Shown here piece after piece: positions 22,701-31,500 of a stretch of DNA of 45,275 nucleotides. The position numbers and the translations under genes are program-made. The notes beneath the pieces were generated by a model. The model had not been told where the DNA came from. It saw only the letters and a list, made by a program, of their open reading frames with translations, and did no database searches. Source of the stretch: RGIG3009 sp045596745 (GTDB taxonomy: Bacteria; Bacillota; Clostridia; Oscillospirales; Acutalibacteraceae). Position 1 is the first letter of the stretch; each line of letters starts with the position of its first letter. Location of the stretch: positions 1 through 45,275 of the forward strand of contig JAZODA010000039.1 of assembly GCA_045596745.1 (NCBI GenBank), written 5' to 3'.

Positions 22701-25700
22701 TGGCCGTCGCGTCAGGAAGCTCAATCAGCGAGTAGTCGTCAATGTACACGATACCGGTCTTGACGTTGTCGATACCGTAGAGGTAGTTGCGGTTCAAAGC
22801 ACCGGAAGTGCCGTCATCCAGCGAAGCAGCGGTGAAGATGTAAGACACTTCGGTCCACTCGCCGGTGAGGTTGCTGACATACTTCCAGCCGTTCAGGTTG
22901 CAGGAGGTAGCATGGAAGTACGAAGCCAGCTGAGCGGTCGTATCCACACCGTCACCCTTCACTTTGAAGGAAATCTTATAGGTTTTACCCGCGTTGACCG
23001 GGATGTTGCTCATCCACAGTGCGCTCAGGGCGTCGTCGTTCTTCGGGAACGCCAGAACCATGTTATCCAGATCCGACGGATCGGTGGTCACATAGCCTCT
23101 GCCGTCACGAATGATGCTGCCCCAGAGAGCGTCGGTCCAGTCGTCGTGTTCGAAGGTACCGCCGGTGAGACGCTCGCCGTCCCAAGCAACCGTCACCACG
23201 CAGGTGTCGGAGATGGAACCATCGGCGTTCTTCACAGTGATGGTCGCTTCGCCTTCGGCCAGAGCCGTAACCTTACCGTTCGCATCAACCGTAGCAACGG
23301 CTTCGTTGCTGGAGGTCCAAACCAGATCGCCGGCATCGGAGTTCTTCGGCGTGGTCACAACCGTCAGCGTCTTGGCAATCTTCTTGGAGCCGCGCGGAGG
23401 CGCCAGCTTCACAGCCTCTTCCTTCAGTTCGAAGCTCTGGGCAGCACCCGGAACAACGACCTTGCAGGAAGCGGTCAGTTCGCCGGAGGTCACCGTAATG
23501 GTGGTCTCGCCTTCCTTGTTGCCGATGGTCACCAAACCGTTCTGGTCAACCGTAGCAATCGTCTCGTCGGAGGAAGTCCAAACGAGCTTCTTGTACAGGC
23601 CGTCCGCCGGCGTGGTGGACACAGTCAGCTGCATGGTGGTATCTTTCTTCGCGTAGTAGCTGTTCAAGTTCAGCTTGATCTCGGTCGCGTAGTCACCGGC
23701 GATGCTGACCGTGCAGGAAGCCGTCAGCGCGCCGTCTGCGCTCTTGGCGGTGATGGTCACAGAACCCTCACCGGCAACCGCCGTGATCTTACCGGCCTGA
23801 TCCACCGAAATGATGGAGGGATCGCTGCTTTCCCAAGTCAGCACAGGCACGTTGGACTCTGCGGGAGTCGCGGTGATAGCCAGGGTCTTGCTGCCCTTAA
23901 CGCCAATCTGAGTGTCTTCCAGCGCGATGCCGGTAGCCTCAGGCAGCTGAACCAAGGAAACGTCGTCAACAAACATCGGGTTCTTTTCGGTGTTGGTACC
24001 GAAACCGATGGTGTAGTTGCGGTTGAAGTTGGTGGCAGAGGGACGGATGATGTAAGTCACTTCCGTCCAACCCTCGGTGGCGATGGTTTTGGACGCCCAG
24101 CCGCTGTCGGAGTTACCCTCAACGTGACCGGGAGTGAAGTGCATCATCGCAACACCGCCGGCGCTCATCACCTTCATGGTCAGCTTGTAGGTCACGCCCT
24201 TGTCGACGTGAGCCTGCCACATCCACAGAGCCTGTCTCTCGCCGGGGATCATCAACACCGTGTTGTCGGGGTTGGTGGGATCCTTAACCAGAGTACCGGC
24301 GCCATCCTTGATGATGGAGGAGGTCCAGCAGACCAGCTTATAGTCGTCATCCTCAAAGTCACCGCCGGTGACGCGCTCACCCATAGCGGAAACCGTGACA
24401 ACAATGGTATCGGAAACCGTGCCGTTGGAAACCGTCACAGTCGCAGTGCCGGCGCTGAGCGCCTTCACCGTGCCGTTAGCATCCACCGTCACAACGTTCT
24501 CATCGCTGGAGGTCCAGACCAGATCGGAAGTATCCGCATCCGCCGGCTCGGTCTTGAGTTCCAGAGTCTCATAGACCCACAGACGGTTGGAGTTGGTCTG
24601 GGGAGCGAGGTGCAGGGAATCCTGCAGGATTTCAAAGCTCGTCGCCTTGACAACCACCTTAACGGTGCAGGTCGCGGTCAGAGCCTGATCGCCGACCATC
24701 ACAGTCGCCGTGATGGTGGCGGTACCGGTAGCAACACCGGTCACAACGCCGTCAACAACGGTCACCACCGACTCGTCGCTGGATTTCCAGGACAGCGAAT
24801 CGTACTTGGCGCCGGCAGGCGTGGTCGTAATCGTCAGCGTATCGGTAGCGCCGATGCCCACGGAAGTCTCTTCCTTGTTCATCGTGATACCGGTAGCATT
24901 CGGGATTTCCTTCATCGTGATGCTGAAGTCGTCGACATAGGTGTCGCCGCCGGCAGCAGCACGGGTGACGTTCAGAATCCACTGTGCTTCAGCATACGCT
25001 GCAGCACCGGAAGTCGTGGTGAACTCATAGGTATAGGTCTTCCACTCGGTGGTCTCGTCGGTGTAAACCCAAGTATCCGCCGGGAAGGCACTATCAGAAG
25101 TCAACTGCTTCGCAGGAATGCGCAGATTGATGGGCGCACCCTTCGCCTTGAAGGAAATCACATAGGTGCGGTTGCCCTCGAGGTACAGACCCTGCAGGAA
25201 CGCATCGCCCAAAGAGGCGGTCGAAGCGTTCACCTTCAGCACTTTGTTCGTCGCATCGTCGGGATCCGTCACAACAACGAAGCCGCCCTTGGAGTTCTCA
25301 AAGTGCTTGGTTTTCCACTGCTGCATACCCGGATAGGTGAAGTCACCGCCGATGACACGATCGGTGGTCTCATCGGTCTTCTGAATCTTGAAGTTATCGA
25401 TGAGGGTCACAGCCGTGGTATCGGCCAGAGCAGTGGGACGGTTGAAGAACATACCGTAGTTGGAGTTGGCGGGGTCATTGCCGAAGCCGTTAGCGCCCGT
25501 GGTGAACTCCAGACGATAGGACGTCCAATCATCCTGATAGGGGTTGGTGTACAGGTTGAACGAGCCACCCTTAACATCAACAGAACCGATATACTTGTAC
25601 ACACCCAAACGCACCTGCGGACCCTTCGCAAGGAAGGTGATGCTGTAGCGGGTGTTCGCTTCAAAGGTCAGGTTGTTCCACTTGAACCAGCGGTCACCGT

Positions 25701-28062
25701 TCTTATAGGTGATGGCCAGAGCCTTACCGCCGTTCACGCCGCCATCCACGACGTTCCAGCTCGTGCTGGTGTCGGTCGCGCCGGCGAACACGCCCTGCGG
25801 ACCGTTTTCGAAATCGTCGCTGACCACAATGCTGGGATCCACAGCGGCAGGCTCCTCAACCGTCACAACACAGGTCGCGGAAAGCGTACCGGAGGTAACA
25901 GTGATGGTAGCGGTACCGGCGGAAACAGCGGTCACAACGCCATCGACAACCGTCGCAACAGCGTCGTTGCTGCTGGTAAATACGGTGTCGGCAGCGTAAG
26001 AGCCTTCCGGCTTCGCAGCAACCGTCAGCGTCAGCGTTTCGCCAACAGTCAGCTTGGCAGTTGCCTTATCCAGTTCCAGCGAGGTCGCGGGCTCAACCAG
26101 AGTCAAGGACATATCATCCAGGTACACTTCACCGCTTACGATGAAGTCCCAGCCGTAGTTCGCATTAACGGAAGAACCGGTCATATAGTACACGGTAATA
26201 TCTTTCCACTCGTCCGAAGCGACACCGGGTTCACCGGTCGTAGTGATAATCGAACCGTACGTAGGCGTCATACCGGGCGTCGTCGTACCGGAACCCTTCT
26301 GACGATAGGTCAGCTTATAAACCGCTTTTTTCTCCATACGCGTGTTCGTCTTGCTGGTCGTACCGGCCGGAACATACGTATAGTTCACCGGATAGAAATA
26401 CGCCTGAACCTTAGCGGCAGTACCGTCAAAGTACAGAGCATGGTTCTTCGAATCGGCAGGATCGGCAACAATCTTACCGCCATCGTTGAACAGACCGCCG
26501 AAGCCGTAGTCGTTCAACGTGGAGATATTACCCTCTTCGAAGCCCTTGGTATCCAGCAGTTCAAAATCGTACTTGGTGGAGCCCTTCGGCAGCACTTCGA
26601 TCTTGAAATCGTCCATATCCAGCGTCAAATCAGCCGTGGTCTTGTTGCTGAGCAAGAACGGGATAACGTAGAAGTTATTGGTTGCCTGCGAGGCCTGTGC
26701 ATAGGTCACATAGGTAAACCACTCGCCGTTGCCGCTCGTGCCGGAGGTCGAAGTGGAAATCGTCCACTCAGGCTGAGCATAGCCATCGAACATTTTGCCC
26801 TGCAGCTGCATCGCAATCGTTGCTTTGCCGGCCGTATTCTTGCGCAGCTTGAACTCAATGCGAATCCAGTCGCCCTTCTCCAGCTGATACTTCACCTCGG
26901 GAGAACGAATCTGGCTGCCGTTGGCAGGAACAACAATGTACTTGTTGCCGTCTGCATCGGTCTGAGTCGGCACGGAATCGCCCTTGGCGAACTGACCGGT
27001 CACGGTGGAGTTGTAAGTCCAGCCATGCTCAGCCTCAAAATCGCCGCCAGCCATCTCGAACTTGGGTTCGGGAGTCTCAATCAGCTTGAAATCGTCGATA
27101 TAGGTAACCTCGCCGGTCTTGGTAGCGGCGGTGTTACGGGTGAGGTTCAGCAGGTAGTCGTCAGTGTCCGTAATGCCGGTACCCGCCGTAAAGGTGTAGG
27201 TATAGGTCTTGTAGCTGCTCGTCTGCTCCGTGGTGTTCCACACGCCGGTATCGCCGCCGGTGGCATACGGATTGGCAGAAGGGCCGCCATAGATGAAGAA
27301 GTTGACGGGAGCGCCCTTCGCCTTAAAGCTAACGGTGTACTCCACGCCGGGGGTCAAGTAGGGATTTCTGACCCACTTGTCGCCCGTCAAATCAGCGGGA
27401 ATCTGGAGCGCCTTGTTGCCATCGGCCTCGGTCACAACCGTAGCACCGGCATTCAGGTGGTTGCTCCAATGATCTCTGCCGATTGCATTAAAGTCGCTAC
27501 CGACAAAGTGGTTGGTCTCATCCGTAAACTTGACGATCGACACGTTGTCGACATACGTCGCCTCGGTGGCCGCGCCGTCACGACGGAAATAAATGCCCCA
27601 ATTGGAATCAAACTTCGGCGCGTTACCCGTTTTCAGGAAACCGTAAGCCGTTACCCATTCGCCTTCAACCGGCTTTGCGTACGAGGTGTCCATCACAATA
27701 TCCGTCACCGAGTTGCTGGTCAAACGGATTTCAGGACCCTTGGCCATATACGTGACCAAGTACACAGAGTTCGGCTCCAACGTGGGCTTAAAACTCTTCC
27801 AATAAATTTCGACAGCGTCGGTGTGAGCACCGAGCTCCAAGCCCTTGGTGCCTCCAAAGCCAACGCCATCTTTCACGGTGACGTAATCGTTCGTCCCCGT
27901 CCAGGGTGCTACAGCGCCCTGCTCGAAATCGCCGTTGGGAACCAGGTTCTCAACAGCCTCACCGGTAGCTGCCGCAGGCAGCACCAGCCCGGAAATAGCG
28001 CAGGTCAACAGCAAGGTCATTGCTGCGATCAGCGATACGATCCGGCGCGCGTTTGTTTTCAT
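19756..28062 (-). CDS. Giant sortase-anchored GH16 glucanase (2768 residues)
   Basis: Cell-wall-anchored endo-beta-glucanase. The signal peptide (about 1-32) is followed by ten CBM4/9-like modules (typical start NGDFE, end YVDDFSI) interleaved with eight Big2 modules (typical WTSSDENVVTVD). CBM-like modules begin near residues 38, 183, 334, 498, 744, 903, 1224, 1627, 1871 and 2102. Then come a CARDB-like module (2237-2354), GH16 (2370-2622; WVEADWLE: Glu2490, Asp2492, Glu2495), a conserved acidic helical domain (2641-2720), the sorting motif SPDTG (2733-2737), a membrane helix and a basic tail. I start at ATG 28062, after AAAGGGGAAA; the frame extends to 28116 without a ribosome site. The sense strand avoids TTA, CTA and TCA codons over nearly its whole length. 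Confidence 0.93.
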   Translation of the reverse strand: MKTNARRIVSLIAAMTLLLTCAISGLVLPAAATGEAVENLVPNGDFEQGAVAPWTGTNDYVTVKDGVGFGGTKGLELGAHTDAVEIYWKSFKPTLEPNSVYLVTYMAKGPEIRLTSNSVTDIVMDTSYAKPVEGEWVTAYGFLKTGNAPKFDSNWGIYFRRDGAATEATYVDNVSIVKFTDETNHFVGSDFNAIGRDHWSNHLNAGATVVTEADGNKALQIPADLTGDKWVRNPYLTPGVEYTVSFKAKGAPVNFFIYGGPSANPYATGGDTGVWNTTEQTSSYKTYTYTFTAGTGITDTDDYLLNLTRNTAATKTGEVTYIDDFKLIETPEPKFEMAGGDFEAEHGWTYNSTVTGQFAKGDSVPTQTDADGNKYIVVPANGSQIRSPEVKYQLEKGDWIRIEFKLRKNTAGKATIAMQLQGKMFDGYAQPEWTISTSTSGTSGNGEWFTYVTYAQASQATNNFYVIPFLLSNKTTADLTLDMDDFKIEVLPKGSTKYDFELLDTKGFEEGNISTLNDYGFGGLFNDGGKIVADPADSKNHALYFDGTAAKVQAYFYPVNYTYVPAGTTSKTNTRMEKKAVYKLTYRQKGSGTTTPGMTPTYGSIITTTGEPGVASDEWKDITVYYMTGSSVNANYGWDFIVSGEVYLDDMSLTLVEPATSLELDKATAKLTVGETLTLTVAAKPEGSYAADTVFTSSNDAVATVVDGVVTAVSAGTATITVTSGTLSATCVVTVEEPAAVDPSIVVSDDFENGPQGVFAGATDTSTSWNVVDGGVNGGKALAITYKNGDRWFKWNNLTFEANTRYSITFLAKGPQVRLGVYKYIGSVDVKGGSFNLYTNPYQDDWTSYRLEFTTGANGFGNDPANSNYGMFFNRPTALADTTAVTLIDNFKIQKTDETTDRVIGGDFTYPGMQQWKTKHFENSKGGFVVVTDPDDATNKVLKVNASTASLGDAFLQGLYLEGNRTYVISFKAKGAPINLRIPAKQLTSDSAFPADTWVYTDETTEWKTYTYEFTTTSGAAAYAEAQWILNVTRAAAGGDTYVDDFSITMKEIPNATGITMNKEETSVGIGATDTLTITTTPAGAKYDSLSWKSSDESVVTVVDGVVTGVATGTATITATVMVGDQALTATCTVKVVVKATSFEILQDSLHLAPQTNSNRLWVYETLELKTEPADADTSDLVWTSSDENVVTVDANGTVKALSAGTATVTVSNGTVSDTIVVTVSAMGERVTGGDFEDDDYKLVCWTSSIIKDGAGTLVKDPTNPDNTVLMIPGERQALWMWQAHVDKGVTYKLTMKVMSAGGVAMMHFTPGHVEGNSDSGWASKTIATEGWTEVTYIIRPSATNFNRNYTIGFGTNTEKNPMFVDDVSLVQLPEATGIALEDTQIGVKGSKTLAITATPAESNVPVLTWESSDPSIISVDQAGKITAVAGEGSVTITAKSADGALTASCTVSIAGDYATEIKLNLNSYYAKKDTTMQLTVSTTPADGLYKKLVWTSSDETIATVDQNGLVTIGNKEGETTITVTSGELTASCKVVVPGAAQSFELKEEAVKLAPPRGSKKIAKTLTVVTTPKNSDAGDLVWTSSNEAVATVDANGKVTALAEGEATITVKNADGSISDTCVVTVAWDGERLTGGTFEHDDWTDALWGSIIRDGRGYVTTDPSDLDNMVLAFPKNDDALSALWMSNIPVNAGKTYKISFKVKGDGVDTTAQLASYFHATSCNLNGWKYVSNLTGEWTEVSYIFTAASLDDGTSGALNRNYLYGIDNVKTGIVYIDDYSLIELPDATAIMIGNTEELKIRPEGTASLNLRTEPAEASAGKLTWSSSDDTIIAVDQNGKVTVVGGAGSVTITVTSDKGLSDTITVTIDDYAELLENGDFEMGDTYWASHSVIKPGIGKDGSYGMMLNNGSSKQDNFYKGTLPLQPSTTYIVEWDYYATVDSEFRLWTGSGMGLALSASTQKLNEWQHGSKVFTTSATMGDLNSAATKGWVFSVTSDKGGTADKAIVDNISIKLYASGVEAESIKLNKSKLTMMPGRTDNLAIMATPVDGDINRAKWTSSDENVVTVEYGIVTAVGKGTATVTATTYDGRLSASCEVTVAGEPAFITNGTFDGANDGAWTFSGDAAITEKTGVQNTASGTLTTNETSILSQKVTNLLPETTYQIFVRYRAASAGKLGISLKTDGGVELFAKTIDTTTSWTKATYEFTTPADLDDDATLSFTKISGGTIYLDNIFLSQKASMIDLVVENIIWDGGNEQVTPGTELTFFIIIGNKGEDPVKVGSVIDTDICVDGTPIQTISYLVTSELGTGATVLIAGDTPWAAVEGDHVISARVNSTMSVLEIDPTNNNRVQVDLRVNDVILEVPEIAQQAGFETLGFSDDFNNIGLIDSGDTRTDGYKWYVSRPYGTPSVKPDGYFIEDGVLTLVDDHPTYNMSLTTAEYNSGIGFSFNQGYMEVRIRIPRPRANQAGEDGIPAIWSLPIDKLQGHEDANWVEADWLEYWGINGFGSSRPEGYYTITFHDQDAANSENPYYNKNSNSSKSGLGDGEWHTMAWLWAQNVVVGYVDGAEVFRLKYSPDGFSDPMASVVSPGDKSGIGAFSYMNEQWLPVHISGSKDNPMEMDYIRIWTGNGGGFVGGDDEEEDDVVIDMAAEDFWYNYCTDDWGDPIAEVTEDNYLNVLGYNWETGEFDAEYVWTHLTDERRAEINELLESLGQPSYDEMLADALIILEGGDPSDDNSPDTGEHSAMPALAATALLLSAAVLWTSRKRRKNKA

Positions 28063-28159
28063 ACGCAAATTTCCCCTTTCAAAATGGACTCCCGGGATAC
28101 ACGGCAAATCGGACAAATCCGCCGTTTAACTGGGCGTCTATAGCCGAAAAAGGGTGCAA

Positions 28160-28226
28160 CCCCCCCCTTGTGGCGACCATAGACCAAGTTAAGTATATCA
28201 TCACATTTTTTGAAAAGCAAGGGGGG
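28160..28226. repeat. Inverted repeat with C8 tract flanking a promoter
   Basis: Arms CCCCCCTTG (28162-28170) and CAAGGGGGG (28218-28226) are perfect inverted copies 47 bases apart. The left arm sits in a run of eight C (28160-28167). The promoter of the 2768-residue gene lies between and over the arms. Confidence 0.6.
28192..28220 (-). promoter_or_regulatory. Promoter of the 2768-residue GH16 gene
   Basis: Minus strand TTGCTT (28220-28215), 17-base spacer, TATACT (28197-28192). The -35 overlaps the right arm of the inverted repeat at 28218-28226. Confidence 0.65.
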
Positions 28227-28480
28227 ATTCTACGATTTGATAAAAATGACTAAATTGATATCTTTGGTTTGTTCGATTTGCACAAAAGCGAAGGACATTT
28301 TTCTGCGTATTGCCCAACTCCCTCTTTTTTACTATATAGTAAGGTATTATAGGAGCGGAAACGAGCATCCCATCACGAAAAGTGTTCCTCTCCCCCTTTT
28401 TTCACACCGCAGGAGTGGACGCCAGGCAAGCCACCGTTTGCGTATCCTTCAAAACCCTGTCGGGCGTTTATTCCGAAAAA

Positions 28481-28522
28481 CAAAAAATCAGCGGCAGCCG
28501 AGGACAAGTCCCCGGCTGCCGC
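28481..28522 (-). terminator. Terminator of the 2331-residue GH16 gene
   Basis: Fourteen-base stem with one mismatch (28491-28504 with 28509-28522), followed on the minus strand by TGATTTTTTG. It lies about 20 bases after the stop codon. Confidence 0.85.
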
Positions 28523-28542
28523 CTTTTTGAAAGGGAAAGAAA

Positions 28543-31500
28543 TTACTTCTTGCGCTTGCGCGTGATCCACAGTGCCGCAGCACTCATGGTCACCATCGCC
28601 ACGACATCCGGCAAGGCAGCAGCGCCTTCACCGGTATCCGGGCTGTCAGTGTCACCGCCGAGCTCGCCGCCGTCTGCCAGAATCAAGGCATCCGCCAACA
28701 GTTCATCGTAGGTGGGCTGACCGTAGCTCTCGAGCAGCGCGTTGATTTCAGCGCGGCGCTCTTCAGTGAGCTGCTCCCAGATCTCCTGGCCGTACAGAAC
28801 GTTCTGGTAGTTCTCATCGTTGATTGCGGTGATCGGATCGCCCCAATCGTCGGTGCAGTAGTTGTACCAGAAGTCTTCAGCCGCCATATCGATGGCAACG
28901 TTCTCTTCGTCATCCGGATCGGGAGGAGTGATACCGTCGCCGCTACCGGACCAGATGCGGACGTATTCCATCTCCAGCGGGTTGTCTTTCGAACCGCCGA
29001 GGAACAGAACCAGCTCTTCCTCATCGAGGTGCGAGAACGCACCGACCATCTGATAGGTGCCATCCTTGTTTTCGACCAGAGTCGGCCACGGATCGGAATA
29101 GTCATCCGCCGCGTAGGTCTGACGCAGAACCTCTTCGCCATCCAGGTATGCAATGATGATACCCTTCTGCCACAGGAAGCTCATCTGATGCCATTCGCCA
29201 TCGCCGAGGCCTTCCTTAGAGAAGCCCTTGTTCTTGTACTGACCCACAGTCTCGCCGTTCTTCTTGTAGGTGTCGTGAATGGAGATGGTGTAGAAACCAC
29301 CGGGCTTATCGCTATTCATACCGTTGATACCCCAGTATTCCATCCAGTCCATTTCAACCCAGTTCAGGTTGCTGTCGTTCTTGCTGTGCAGCTTGCTGGG
29401 CGGCAGCGACCAGATTGCCGGCACGCCGTCTTCCTCGGAAGTGTTCTCACGCGGACGCGGGATACGGAACATAACTTCCAGATAACCATACTGCCAGTCG
29501 AAGCCGAGCTGGGTGTTCAGGTCGTGAGTACCGAGCGTGTAGTTGTAGGTCGGCACCACGCTGTGCAGCGTCAGGATACCATCCTTAACGGAGTAGTCCT
29601 TGTCGAGGTACTGGGTAGCGTTCTTGTTGTCCCAAGGACGAATCACGTACCACTTGTAACCGTCGCCGCCGGTAGCCATGGTATCGAACGTATCGGTGGT
29701 GTTGAAGTCGTCGCTGAAGATCAGCTCGTTGAAGCCGGCCATCTGGGCGATTTCAGGCACTTCCAGGATAACGTCGTTGACGCGCAGGTCTTTCTGCTGC
29801 GTGTTGTTGTTGGTGTCGTCGATTTCGAGGACGGACAGCGTGGCGTTGACGCGAGCGGAGATGACGTGGTCACCTTCCACCGCAGCCCACGGAGCCGTTG
29901 CCGCAATGGTCTCGAAGCCGCCGCTTTCCATACCCGCAGCAAACGTGTAGGGGATGGAGAGGACGACCTTACCATCCATGCAGATGTCGATGACGATGGA
30001 CTCGCCTTCCTTGACAGCGTCAGTGCCCTGGTTCTTGATCAGGACGTAGAAGTTGAGCTTTTCGCCCGGCTTGACCTGATCGGTCGCAGCCATCGGATCA
30101 TCCAGCAGCCAGAACACATCCTGCACAACGAAGTCGATCATCGTTGCCTTTTCGGCGACCAAAACGTTGTCGATGTAGATCGGGCCGTTGACGCCGGCAT
30201 CCGGAGCGATGGTCAGCAGGAACTCATCGGTCTCGGAAACAGTAGCGTCGGTAGTGAAGTCGTAGATACCCTTGGTCCAGCCGGTGGAAGCCGTCAGCAC
30301 CTGAGAGTACAGAGACTTGGCATCGTTGCCCAGCGTAACGACCATCTTGCTGCTGGCGTTAGCGCGGAAGCGAACGAAGATCTGATAAGAGGTTTCGGGC
30401 TTCAGACCGGTAATCTTCTGAGAGATAGAACCGCCCTTCGTCAGCGAAACAGCATTGGAATCCAGCGTGCCAAGATCGGGAACGATCGCGGCGCCTTCGT
30501 CGCTGAAGATCCAGGAGTCGTCCTTGGTTTCGGAGAACGTACCGTTGATGATGAATGCATCGTTACCGGAGACACGCACCGTGCAGGAAGCGGACAGACC
30601 GCTCTTCAGCGTGGCGGTAATCTTCGCAGTACCCTTACCAACACCGGTAACCACACCGTACTCGACGGTGGCAACGTCTTCGTTGCTGGAGGTCCAGGTC
30701 ACACGGTTGGTGTCGCCTTCGATAGGCGTTGCCATAATGGACAGGTTGCCGGTACGACCGGGCATGATGGTCATCGAGGTCTTGTCAAGCTTGATGGACT
30801 CAGCTTCCACACCGGAGGAGTACAGCTTGATGGACACGTTATCGACGACAACATAACCATCGGTGCCCAGACCCTCACTCACGACGGCGATGATCCAACC
30901 AACGTTGGTAAGATCCATCGAAGCAGGCGTGGTGAAGACGGTGGTCTTGGTCTTCCAGCCTTCGCCGGAAGAAGAACCGCTGTTGTTACCGATACCCAGC
31001 TTGCTAGACCACACCTTGAACTTGGTGCCGGGCTTCGGCAGGTAATCCCAGCTCAGCACATACTTGGTGCCGGGCTTCGCAGCGATGTCGCCCTTGAAGT
31101 AGTTATCGCCGGTGGTGGACAGCTGAAGGCCGTAGCTGCCATCCTTACCGATACCGGGCTTAATCTTCGAGTTGTTGCCCCAGTTGACGGAAGCACCCTG
31201 CTCGAAGTCGCCGTTCCACAACAGGTTAGCATAGTCCGTAATCTTAACGGTGACCGTCTTGGAGAAGTTGCCGTCGGTTACGGTGATATCGGCGCTCTGG
31301 CCATCCTTGCCGAGAGCCGTGATAGAACCGGTGAGTTCGTCCACCGCAACGATGTTGGAATCGCTGGAGGACCAGCGGACATCACCGGAGCTGATGAAGG
31401 CGTTCTGCGGAACAGCCTGCCACTTCAGCGGGTTGGTCGAACCGGGAAGCACTTCGATTTCGCCGGGGACAACAGCAATGCCGCTGACCTTGGGCAGCTG

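Larger units (their letters stand above)
28063..28542. other. Intergenic region between the two giant GH16 genes
   Basis: It contains the promoter and a roughly 120-base leader of the 2768-residue gene, an inverted repeat with an eight-C tract around that promoter, an AT-rich stretch with the palindrome ACTATATAGT near 28333 and the terminator of the 2331-residue gene. I see no gene in it on either strand. Confidence 0.7.

Noticed and set aside
19846..28143. Plus-strand open frame of about 2,765 codons
   Set aside because: It is codon-aligned antisense to the GH16 gene, has no ribosome site, and its protein has low-complexity His/Arg/Gly/Val composition with no domain. It results from codon bias.
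28210..28530. 106-codon plus-strand frame between the giant genes
   Set aside because: No ribosome site, it overlaps the promoter and the terminator, and its composition is unlike a real protein.
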